Of a stretch of 27,735 nt of DNA, positions 1-6,781 are shown one piece after another. Below the pieces are notes generated by a model. It saw nothing but the letters and a program-made list of their open reading frames with translations, was not told where the DNA came from and searched no databases. Numbering within the stretch: position 1 is the stretch's first letter; the number at the start of each line of letters is the position of its first letter. A program made the position numbers and the translations under genes. Origin of the DNA: JBBRGK01 sp036741355 (GTDB lineage Bacteria > Chloroflexota > Dehalococcoidia > CAUJGQ01); contig DAINSK010000045.1 in the NCBI GenBank assembly GCA_036741355.1, positions 1 to 27,735 of the forward strand. Direction: 5' to 3'.

Positions 1-120
1 ATCCCAGACGGCGCGCATCCTGTCGATCCCTGTTACTCGGACAGGCTCCTAGTCGGTGGAACGATTACATCAGTTGCGCGGGAGGATGCGATCGGCGGCT
101 TTGCCGAGTCGCTGCGGTAG
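1..120 (+). CDS. Possible 3' end of an upstream gene (partial)
   Basis: Frame 1 is open from the window edge to a TAG at 118-120 and encodes 39 residues of ordinary composition (ending GGFAESLR). I recognise no family, and third-position GC is only about 64%, lower than in the clear genes here. It could be the tail of a gene starting outside the window or chance. A perfect 14-bp hairpin follows at 164-198, which would suit a gene end. Low confidence. Confidence 0.25.
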   Translation: MPDGAHPVDPCYSDRLLVGGTITSVAREDAIGGFAESLR

Positions 121-163
121 CGCCCAACCGCTTCTCGCATCGCCGGCGGTATCCGGCAGCCGG

Positions 164-198
164 TGGCCGGCACAGCGGACTTATCGCTGTGCCGGCCA
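164..198. other. Perfect 14-bp inverted repeat, hairpin
   Basis: Arms 164-177 and 185-198 are exact reverse complements around a 7-nt loop (GACTTAT). No T-run follows on either strand, so it is not a canonical intrinsic terminator. It lies 74 bp upstream of the CoA-transferase start and could be a transcript end or processing structure. Confidence 0.6.
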
Positions 199-212
199 GC
201 TTGTGACCGATC

Positions 213-247
213 GCGACCGGTGCTACGGTTTAATCGGTAGCGGTCGC
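213..247. other. Second inverted repeat in the CoA-transferase leader
   Basis: GCGACC (213-218) pairs with GGTCGC (242-247), and GCTAC (222-226) pairs with GTAGC (237-241). A 3-nt bulge lies between the two stem segments and the loop is 10 nt. It ends 24 nt before the proposed ATG at 272. Its role is unknown; leader-RNA structure or a protein site are both possible. Confidence 0.45.
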
Positions 248-271
248 GTGTTCGCGTTAGCGGGGGCTCGG

Positions 272-1120
272 ATGTCTCACCACGGCAAACGGCTCGACCT
301 CGAAGCTGCGGCGGCGCTGGTGCGGGATGGTCAGACGCTTGCGTTGGGCGGAAATTTGTTACACCGCGCGCCAAACGCGCTCGCCCGTGAGCTCGCGCGG
401 CAGCGGCGCCGCCGTCTGCACCTGATCAAGACGGCCGGCGCCTACGACGTCGATCTGCTCTGCGCCGCCGGCTGCGTGACAGCCGTCTCTGCAGGGTTCG
501 TCGGCTTCGAGAATGAGTTCGGCATGGCGCCGGGCTACCGCCGGGCGGTCGAGAGTGGTCAGGTGCAGGCGCGGGAACAGGCATGCTACAGCGCGATCAT
601 GTCGCTGCGGGCGGCCGCGTATGGATTGCCATTCATGCCCATTGCGGGGTTCCAGGGGAGCGACCTGGTCGCCGCAGCCGGCTTTCGGACCGTGACCGAT
701 CCGTACACCGGACAGCCGGTGCTCACCGTGCCGCGCATTCAGCCGGACTGGGCGCTGCTCCACGTATCGCTCGCAGACGCCGAGGGAAACGCCCGCATCG
801 AAGGCACCGAGTTCGAAGACGTTCTCATGAGCCGCGCGGCGCGCGGCGTGATCGTGACTGCCGAACGTATCGCCGAACCGGGTGAGATGGAGCGGCGACC
901 TGAACTGCAGAAGATCCCGGGTTTCCTAGTGAAAGCGGTCGTACACGCGCCGCGAGGCGCCTGGCCGGGGAGCTGTTACCCCTGCTATGACTACGATCCG
1001 GACGCGGTTAGCGATTACCTCGCCCGCAGCGCCGAGGCCTGTGATCTGGCAGCGTACTTACGGGAGACCGCGGCAAGCGACCGCGGCACGCTGGCTCGGA
1101 CTGCGCGTACGCCCTTTTGA
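272..1120 (+). CDS. CoA-transferase alpha subunit, glutaconate/IpdA type
   Basis: Encodes 282 aa resembling the alpha subunit of family I CoA-transferases (GctA/IpdA type), which with a beta subunit moves CoA between carboxylic acids. The N-terminus has the usual glycine-rich strand (LALGGNLLHRAPNALAREL, about residues 24-42). The middle has the family-like stretches FENEFGMAPGYRRAVESG and LPFMPIAGFQGSDL. I start at ATG 272 rather than at ATG 56 in the same frame, because the 72 extra residues are Arg-rich, show no family similarity and run through two hairpins. The SD is weak (GGGGGC). In this family the catalytic glutamate is on the beta subunit, and no beta gene lies downstream: the next gene converges from the other strand 24 bp away. 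The exact substrate is unknown. Confidence 0.85.
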   Translation: MSHHGKRLDLEAAAALVRDGQTLALGGNLLHRAPNALARELARQRRRRLHLIKTAGAYDVDLLCAAGCVTAVSAGFVGFENEFGMAPGYRRAVESGQVQAREQACYSAIMSLRAAAYGLPFMPIAGFQGSDLVAAAGFRTVTDPYTGQPVLTVPRIQPDWALLHVSLADAEGNARIEGTEFEDVLMSRAARGVIVTAERIAEPGEMERRPELQKIPGFLVKAVVHAPRGAWPGSCYPCYDYDPDAVSDYLARSAEACDLAAYLRETAASDRGTLARTARTPF

Positions 1121-1144
1121 CACCCAATGGCCCGTTCTGATGGC

Positions 1145-1984
1145 TCAATCGCCGGCTGATCCGGCCCGCTGCTGGCGCTCGTGCTCGTAGGAGAGCGCCC
1201 GATCGACGGTAGCGAAACGGCGCCGCCCGCCCTCGTCCTGCTCGGCGGCAGTGTTGCCGCCCGCCTCACTCATCAGCGCGTAGGTTTGCAGCGCCGAGGT
1301 AACAAAGGTGCTGTAGCCCATTTCGTCCTGCGCCTGGTTGACGGAAAGCTTTGCCAGCCGCAACCAGAATGGATCGTTCAAGCTGATCCGTTTCGCCAGC
1401 GCCAGCGTTTCGTCTTCGAGCTTCGCCCGCGGCACAACACGGTTGACCATCCCGCTTCGCTCCGCCTCGGCCGCGTCCATGAAGCGGAACTCGAACAGGA
1501 TCTCCTTCGCCTTGCGCACGCCGACGTCGTATGGCACCGAGAAGTATTGGAAGTGCGATGCGAGGAACTTGGCGTCGTCGGAGGCGATTATCAGGTCCAT
1601 CGCCGTGGCGATCATCCAGCCGCCGAAGATGCAGTAGCCGTGCACCATCGCGATGGTCGGCTTGGGCAGGTTGCGCCAGCGCAGCCCCATGTCGATGTAC
1701 AGGTCCCAGATCCGCTTGTAGCGGCCGCGCAGCCCGCCCTCATACGGCCGCATTTCGCGGTCCGCCTTCTCCTCGCGTGAACCGAGGTCGTGGCCGGCGG
1801 AGAAGCTCTCCCCCGCGCCTGAGAGAATAATTACCTTGACCTCCGGTTCGTTTGCAGCCTCGGTGAATGCGTCGTCCATCTCCTCGAGCAGGCGGCGGCT
1901 CTGGGCGTTCCGCACCTCCGGGCGGTTCAAAGTGACGCGGCCGATGCCACCGTCCACGGAATAGAGGATATGTCGGTACTCCAT
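1145..1984 (-). CDS. Enoyl-CoA hydratase/isomerase (crotonase) family protein, catalytic Glu pair absent
   Basis: A 279-aa crotonase-fold protein. Family landmarks are LNRPEVRNA (19-27), the oxyanion-hole segment FSAGHDL (61-67) and the second one, HGYCIFGGWMIATAMDL (115-131). Aligned by hand to rat enoyl-CoA hydratase, the two catalytic glutamates (E144, E164) fall on Met124 and His144. Classical hydratase chemistry is therefore doubtful; an isomerase, hydrolase, lyase or other crotonase reaction on an acyl-CoA is equally possible. GGAAGGAG sits 4 nt before the ATG. The gene lies 22 bp downstream of the CaiB-type gene on the same strand, so the two are probably one operon: CoA activation by transfer, then modification of the thioester. 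The fold is certain, the reaction is not. Confidence 0.85.
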   Translation of the reverse strand: MEYRHILYSVDGGIGRVTLNRPEVRNAQSRRLLEEMDDAFTEAANEPEVKVIILSGAGESFSAGHDLGSREEKADREMRPYEGGLRGRYKRIWDLYIDMGLRWRNLPKPTIAMVHGYCIFGGWMIATAMDLIIASDDAKFLASHFQYFSVPYDVGVRKAKEILFEFRFMDAAEAERSGMVNRVVPRAKLEDETLALAKRISLNDPFWLRLAKLSVNQAQDEMGYSTFVTSALQTYALMSEAGGNTAAEQDEGGRRRFATVDRALSYEHERQQRAGSAGD

Positions 1985-2006
1985 CGCGCTCCTTCCCTAC
2001 CGCGGC

Positions 2007-4508
2007 CTATAGAGGCGCGGCCACTATCACGCCCTCGGGCGGCATATCGCCGGTCACACCCTCGGCGATCAGTTCCGCGTACTCCGACTCAGACACGTCG
2101 AGTAAATCCGCCAGCACCTGGCTGCTATGCTCGCCCAGCATCGCCGCCGGTCGGTTCACCGCGGCGGGCGTCCCGGTCAGCCGCCACGGCACTCCCGCCT
2201 GGCGGTATCTCCCAGCTTCAAGGTGTGTGACTTCGACCGGGAAGCCCCGCGCGCGTAGCTGTGGATGATGCGGCATATCGAGGATCACCAACACAGGTGC
2301 CGCCGTCACGCCGCGCTTGCTCAATTCCTCTGCTGCCTGGTCCGCATCCTGTTCGCGCGTCCATTCGGCAATAATTCCGTCCAGCGCTTCTTCGTTTGCC
2401 TTGCGCGCCGGCTGCGTGGTGAAGCGCGGGTCCGCCGCGAGATCGGGACGATCTAGCGTCATGCACAAAACCTCCCATGCGAGATTGTCTTCGGCCGCCA
2501 GAGCCAGCCAGCGCCCCTCGCGCGCCGGATAGATGTTGTGCGGAGCGGTGCGCAGGTGATGGTTTCCGAGCCGCGCACGCACATGACCGTCGACGGCGAA
2601 TTCGAGCAGCGAGTCGCCGATAAAGCTCGCGTTCGCCTCCATCATCCCGACATCGATGTACTGGCCCTGGCCGGTCCGCTCCCGGTGCCGCAGCGCCATG
2701 ACCATCGCGGCGGCAAAATAGTAACCCGTCACCGGGTCCGGGTACATCTGGCCCGAATTCTGGGGCCTGCCGCCCTCATAACCGAGCAGCGAGCTCATGC
2801 CCGACATCGGCTCGATCGTGCCGCCAATGCCCGGCACGTTGGCGTACGGTCCCGTGGCGCCGTAAGCGGAGAGCGATGCCAGGATGATGTCCGGCTTCAG
2901 CCGCCGCAACGCGGCGTAGTCGAGGCCGAAGTTGCCCATGACCCGCGGTGTAAAGTTCTCCGCGACGACGTCTGCTGTTACCACGAGCCGCTTGAACAGC
3001 TCACGCCCGCGGGCCGATGCGAGGTCCAGTGTAAGACTCCGCTTGTTGAGGTTGACCGAATTATAGAGGCCGCTGGTGTTCCACGGACGCTGGCGATTGC
3101 CGGGGTCGCGAATGGCCGTTGGCACGATGCCGTTATAGTCGCCGCGCCACGAATCGAGCCGGCCGCGGGACTCGACCTGGATCACGTCGGCGCCGAGCAG
3201 CCCCAACAGCTCAGTGCCAAACGTCCCCGACCACGCCTGGGTCAGTACCAGCGCACGCACTCCGTGCAACGGACCGTGGCTGCCCGGCTTTCGTGGGTTC
3301 CGTTCAGCCACGGAGCCGTTTGTTGCGAACGGTACGCCATCTTCTGGCCGAGTGGTTGCGGCAAGCATCGAGGGCGTGGCGGCGTCACTTACCGCCGCGT
3401 TTCCGCCCTTTCCAAGCTCCCGTTCCACCTCCGCCTGGTGCTCGCCCAGCCGCGGTGCTGGCCTGCGAAACGACCCCGGCGTCTCCGAGAACTTGATCGG
3501 CGTCCCCGGAAACTTCACGCCAACCTTGCCCGCGACGCTCAGATCGACGAAGAAGCCACGCGCCGCGAGGTGCTCGCTCTCGACCACGTCGCGCGTGTCC
3601 TGCACCACCCCAACGATGCAGCGCACGGCGTCGAGCGCGTCGAACAGCTCCCATTTCCCGCGCGTACGCACCTGCTCCGCGATGCGGCTCGAGATTTCGT
3701 CTCGATGCTGCCGGCGGTACCGCGCCTGGGCGAATCGCTGGTCCTCGGCCAAGTCCGGGAGACCAAGGGCGTTCATGGCGTCGCGCCAGAACTCGCCTCG
3801 GCCGAAGTAGACGAAGACGTAGCCGTCCTTGCAGGCGATCGGTCCGCGCAGATAGTCCGGTTCGTGGCGAGGTTGCGCCTGTCCCTCGTAGGTCGCCACT
3901 AGCAGCGCCGGCCCCGCGATCTCTGCGATCGACTCGAGCTCGCTGACGTCCACCACCTGCGACTCGCCGGTGCGGTCGCGGTGGTAGAGCGCCGCCGCGG
4001 CCCCGACAAACGCGTTCACGCCCGCGAGGTAGCCGACCTGGTTGCTGATCGCCTTTAGCGGAGGCTCACCGGGGTCACCGCTCAGGGCGGACCAGCCGGA
4101 AAGGGCGCAGGCCGTGAGGTCGTTGCCGCGCCTGTCGCGCATCGGACCGGTCAGGCCGTAGGGAGTGACCGACACCTCGACCGCGTCGCCCCGGGACGGC
4201 ATAGCCTCCGAGTTGGTCGAAATCACGACGTCGGCCCAGCCGAGAAGCGCCGCGAGCAAGGGATCTTGAGCTGATCGAACAACAGCGGACCGTTTATTGG
4301 CGTTGGCATATGCATGCAGCAGTGAGCGTTCCGGACCGGGTTCATCTCCGGCGAATGGAGGCTCGCGACGCAGCACGTGCCCCTCCGGCGGCTCCGCCAG
4401 CAGGACGTCCGCACCGAAATCGGCGAACAGCCGGGCACAAAAGGCGCCGGACAGCCGCGTCGAAAGGTCGAGCACGCGCAGGCCAGGGAAGACCGAGGCG
4501 GCGGTCAT
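2007..4508 (-). CDS. Double-domain CaiB/BaiF family III CoA-transferase
   Basis: An 833-aa protein made of two family III CoA-transferase units, about residues 5-365 and 410-810, joined by a Gly/Ala/Pro-rich linker (about 366-410). Single-unit members are about 380-420 aa. Each half keeps the aspartate that forms the acyl anhydride in formyl-CoA transferase: Asp187 in SQVVDVSELE and Asp619 in GQYIDVGMME. The C-terminal half is the more canonical, with VNLNKRSLTLDL, VVAENFTPRVM and ASLSAYGATGPY. In the N-terminal half the first two are degraded (ANANKRSAVVRS, VVISTNSEAMP). I start at ATG 4508 (MTAASVFPGLRVLDLS) because the 30 residues upstream in frame look non-coding; the SD there is weak. 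Expected role: reversible CoA transfer from an acyl-CoA donor to a carboxylate. Substrate unknown. The next gene, 22 bp on, encodes a crotonase-fold partner. Confidence 0.9.
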   Translation of the reverse strand: MTAASVFPGLRVLDLSTRLSGAFCARLFADFGADVLLAEPPEGHVLRREPPFAGDEPGPERSLLHAYANANKRSAVVRSAQDPLLAALLGWADVVISTNSEAMPSRGDAVEVSVTPYGLTGPMRDRRGNDLTACALSGWSALSGDPGEPPLKAISNQVGYLAGVNAFVGAAAALYHRDRTGESQVVDVSELESIAEIAGPALLVATYEGQAQPRHEPDYLRGPIACKDGYVFVYFGRGEFWRDAMNALGLPDLAEDQRFAQARYRRQHRDEISSRIAEQVRTRGKWELFDALDAVRCIVGVVQDTRDVVESEHLAARGFFVDLSVAGKVGVKFPGTPIKFSETPGSFRRPAPRLGEHQAEVERELGKGGNAAVSDAATPSMLAATTRPEDGVPFATNGSVAERNPRKPGSHGPLHGVRALVLTQAWSGTFGTELLGLLGADVIQVESRGRLDSWRGDYNGIVPTAIRDPGNRQRPWNTSGLYNSVNLNKRSLTLDLASARGRELFKRLVVTADVVAENFTPRVMGNFGLDYAALRRLKPDIILASLSAYGATGPYANVPGIGGTIEPMSGMSSLLGYEGGRPQNSGQMYPDPVTGYYFAAAMVMALRHRERTGQGQYIDVGMMEANASFIGDSLLEFAVDGHVRARLGNHHLRTAPHNIYPAREGRWLALAAEDNLAWEVLCMTLDRPDLAADPRFTTQPARKANEEALDGIIAEWTREQDADQAAEELSKRGVTAAPVLVILDMPHHPQLRARGFPVEVTHLEAGRYRQAGVPWRLTGTPAAVNRPAAMLGEHSSQVLADLLDVSESEYAELIAEGVTGDMPPEGVIVAAPL

Positions 4509-4883
4509 GTTGCCGTCCAAGCCCCTATCAACTTTCACCTTGGTAGATGCGGTCCGGGTTCGGAGTCTAGAACGCATCAAGAAGCGGCAGAATTCCACGT
4601 ACGGCTCATAGTATCCCGATACGTTCTCTCCCGCGAACCCGCCCGTCGCACGTCTTCTGCCATGTGCTTAACAGCATCATTTTTCTCATCGGAGTATCTT
4701 GCTAATCTAACGTCACTACATGAAGTCAAGCTTCGGCGCCGAGACGCCGCCGGCAAGCTCTACGGCCATGCCATAACCACCTGCATGATCCTCCGCTCCT
4801 GTGCGAGTAGGATGGGTCGGGGCAGCAACTCCTCCTAACCCCTTACCCCTTCCCGGTGCGGGGGGTTGGTTGCAGCGTCGGGG
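4509..4883. other. Intergenic leader of the CaiB operon plus partial repeat
   Basis: No gene seen. It contains a 5+2+5 palindrome GTATC-CC-GATAC at 4611-4622, a possible operator for the minus-strand operon. A TTGACT (minus strand, 4724-4729) could be a -35, but no convincing -10 lies at 16-18 nt. From about 4836 the sequence is repeat-derived: AACCCC...GGGGTT arms at 4838-4866 resemble one end of the element at 4884-5075. Confidence 0.4.
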
Positions 4884-5075
4884 ACCTCACCCCCCTCTCC
4901 ATCGCTCTCCGAGCGACAGAGAGGGGCGATCGTTAGGAGGTGGGTTCGGACAGGGATACTGCGGCGCGCAGCCGGGCGCATGGCAATGTGCCCCTACAGG
5001 AGCTTCTGCAGCAAACACTTCCGTGTACAAGCTCCCCTCTCCATCGCGGGGATGGAGAGGGGCCGGGGGTGAGGT
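4884..5075. repeat. Palindromic repeat element, copy 1, with 11-bp terminal inverted repeats
   Basis: The ends ACCTCACCCCC (4884-4894) and GGGGGTGAGGT (5065-5075) are perfect reverse complements. Inside are a left hairpin (CCCTCTC 4893-4899 with GAGAGGG 4919-4925, plus inner TCGCTC/GAGCGA), a core hairpin GGGCGCA-TGGCAA-TGTGCCC (4974-4993), and a right hairpin with a perfect 11-bp stem (5034-5044 with 5052-5062). The same architecture recurs at 6502-6690. No transposase is encoded, so this is a MITE- or BIME-like non-autonomous repeat. It ends on the base before the amidohydrolase ATG. Confidence 0.8.
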
Positions 5076-6455
5076 ATGGCGCTCGCCATCGAGAACGTGA
5101 CCCTGATCGACGGAACCGGCGCACCCGCTCGAAGCGGTGTGACGGTGCTCGTCGAGAGCGACCGGATTTCGCGCATTGCACCGTCGTCGGAGGGACAGGC
5201 TCCGAGCGGCGTTGATACGATCGACGGTCGCGGCAAGTGGCTCATCCCGGGGCTGATCGACATGCACGTGCATGTCGCGCTCGTAGGCGAAGAGGCGTTG
5301 CCCCTCTGGCTCGGGACGGGAATAACCACCGTTCGGGATCTCGGGGGCGACATCGAGCGTCTCCTGCCGCTGCGCGACGCGGTCGCTGCCGGCCAATCTG
5401 TTGGACCTCGTATCTTGTCGTACGGACCGATGCTCGACGGCACGCCGTCGATATTTCCGATGGACACGCAGTTGGGGTTCAGCAGGCTGACGTGGCTGAA
5501 CGCTACCGTCGAGGAAGGCGAATTGTCGATAGACCGGCTGCTGGCCGCCGGAGTCGACGGCATCAAGCTCTACGCGGGGCTTCGGCCCGACTTCGTCGCT
5601 GCCATGATCCACCGCGTCGACGGGCGGGTGCCGGTGACCGGTCATCTAAGCCGAACCTGGGCGAGCGAAGCGATCGGCAGCGGCATAAACTGCCTGGAAC
5701 ACGTCCATGCGACCGTCTACCAGGATGTCGCCCCGCCGGAGCACCGTCATCCGCGCGAGCAAGGGAACGGCTATATCCCGAACTACTGGCAGTGGTTGAA
5801 CCGCGGCTGGGCGGAGGCTGATCTGAGCGCGGATTACGTGCGTGGCTTCGTTGACCAGATCGTGGCCAACGACGTTTGTCTGAGCCCGACTACCGTGCTG
5901 GTGACCGGCGGCATGGCCACGCGCGAGGCGCTCGATGAGCCGGGCCTGGCGTACACGACTGCGACGCAGCGGCGTCGCCAGGAGCAACAGTCGCAGCGGA
6001 TGGCGCAAATACGCGCCGACGCCGAAAAGGCCGGCCGCCCGACCCCGGCGCCTCAGAGTCCCGATCCCGTGATCGGCCAACGTGCGCTTGAGCACGAGCT
6101 TGCGTTTCTAAGGATGGTGCACGAAGCCGGAGGCGTCGTTACGCCGAGCACCGATGTCGGCGCGGCGCCCAATCAGGTTCCCGGCTTTTCGCTGCACCGC
6201 GAACTCGAGCTGTTTGTCCGCGCCGGCTTTACGCCGCTCCAGGCGATCCATGCGGCGACCGGCCAGGCGGCGGCGGTCCTGCGCCGCTCCGAGATCGGTA
6301 CGATCCGCGAGGGGAATGCCGCGGACATGGTCCTACTATCCGCCGACCCGCTGGCCGACATCCGTAACACGCGGTCGATTGAAGCCGTCATCCGGGCCGG
6401 CCGTCGATTCGAACCGGCGGCGCTGCTGGAGCAGTCGCGGACCAGCGAGCGATAG
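5076..6455 (+). CDS. Amidohydrolase (imidazolonepropionase/prolidase-like metal-dependent hydrolase)
   Basis: A 459-aa amidohydrolase-superfamily enzyme. It opens with the small beta-sandwich strand (IENVTLIDGTGAPARSGVTVLVESDRI), then the TIM barrel with PGLIDMHVHV. All expected metal ligands are visible: His64 and His66 (HVH), Lys164 as probable carboxylated bridging lysine (GIKLYA), His190 (TGHLS), His209 (LEHVHA) and Asp360 (STDVGA). A C-terminal sandwich return (GNAADMVLLSADPLADI) completes the fold, so it should be a binuclear hydrolase of an amide, imide or peptide-like bond. No signal peptide, so cytoplasmic. The ATG at 5076 directly follows the repeat element, whose terminal GGGGGTGAGGT acts as the only SD-like sequence. 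A ThDP enzyme, an LLM oxidoreductase and a GNAT follow on the same strand, but a second repeat copy separates this gene from them. Substrate unknown. Confidence 0.88.
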   Translation: MALAIENVTLIDGTGAPARSGVTVLVESDRISRIAPSSEGQAPSGVDTIDGRGKWLIPGLIDMHVHVALVGEEALPLWLGTGITTVRDLGGDIERLLPLRDAVAAGQSVGPRILSYGPMLDGTPSIFPMDTQLGFSRLTWLNATVEEGELSIDRLLAAGVDGIKLYAGLRPDFVAAMIHRVDGRVPVTGHLSRTWASEAIGSGINCLEHVHATVYQDVAPPEHRHPREQGNGYIPNYWQWLNRGWAEADLSADYVRGFVDQIVANDVCLSPTTVLVTGGMATREALDEPGLAYTTATQRRRQEQQSQRMAQIRADAEKAGRPTPAPQSPDPVIGQRALEHELAFLRMVHEAGGVVTPSTDVGAAPNQVPGFSLHRELELFVRAGFTPLQAIHAATGQAAAVLRRSEIGTIREGNAADMVLLSADPLADIRNTRSIEAVIRAGRRFEPAALLEQSRTSER

Positions 6456-6469
6456 CATAAGTCCCAGCC

Positions 6470-6489
6470 GGGCGCATGGCAATGCGCCC
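6470..6489. repeat. Isolated repeat core hairpin
   Basis: GGGCGCA-TGGCAA-TGCGCCC forms a perfect 7-bp stem. It is the same core as inside the two repeat elements (4974-4993 and 6591-6610) but stands just outside the left end of copy 2. It suggests a third, degraded copy. Confidence 0.65.
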
Positions 6490-6501
6490 CTACAAGGGGA
6501 G

Positions 6502-6690
6502 ACCTAACCCCCTTACTCCTTCCCTAACGCCGGGAAGGGGCGATCGTTGGGTGCCGGGTACGAGCGTCGGTGCAGCGTCGGCGCGCAGCCGGGCGCACGG
6601 CAATGCGCCAATACAACTGTGCGAGATGCTCCACAACATACCGACTCCAAGCTCCCCTTCCCTGGTTAGGGAAGGGGCCGGGGGTTAGGT
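6502..6690. repeat. Palindromic repeat element, copy 2, with 11-bp terminal inverted repeats
   Basis: The ends ACCTAACCCCC (6502-6512) and GGGGGTTAGGT (6680-6690) pair perfectly. They differ from copy 1 at one position, with the matching change in the opposite arm. Left hairpin CCTTCCC/GGGAAGG (6518-6538), core GGGCGCA-CGGCAA-TGCGCC (6591-6609), right hairpin CCCCTTCCCT-GGTT-AGGGAAGGGG (6654-6677). It lies between the amidohydrolase and the ThDP enzyme gene, 91 bp before the latter. Confidence 0.8.
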
Positions 6691-6704
6691 CTCCCGCGCC
6701 CCCC

Positions 6705-6725
6705 ACTGCCTACTGCCTACTGCCC
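6705..6725. repeat. Short 7-bp tandem repeat, three units
   Basis: Two ACTGCCT units and one ACTGCCC lie head to tail just after repeat copy 2. It is a low-complexity tract with no visible function. Confidence 0.6.
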
Positions 6726-6781
6726 AACTTGTCGTACCATGGCGTTCGTGCGGGCGGAAGCCGCCGGCAGGGGGAATTCGC

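Noticed and set aside
56..271. Upstream start for the CoA-transferase alpha subunit
   Set aside because: The added 72 residues are Arg/Cys-rich, unlike the family, and are encoded across two hairpins.
2538..3902. 454-codon open frame on the + strand
   Set aside because: Antisense shadow of the CaiB-type gene; its Arg/His/Pro-rich product has no domain features, while the minus strand has clear catalytic motifs.
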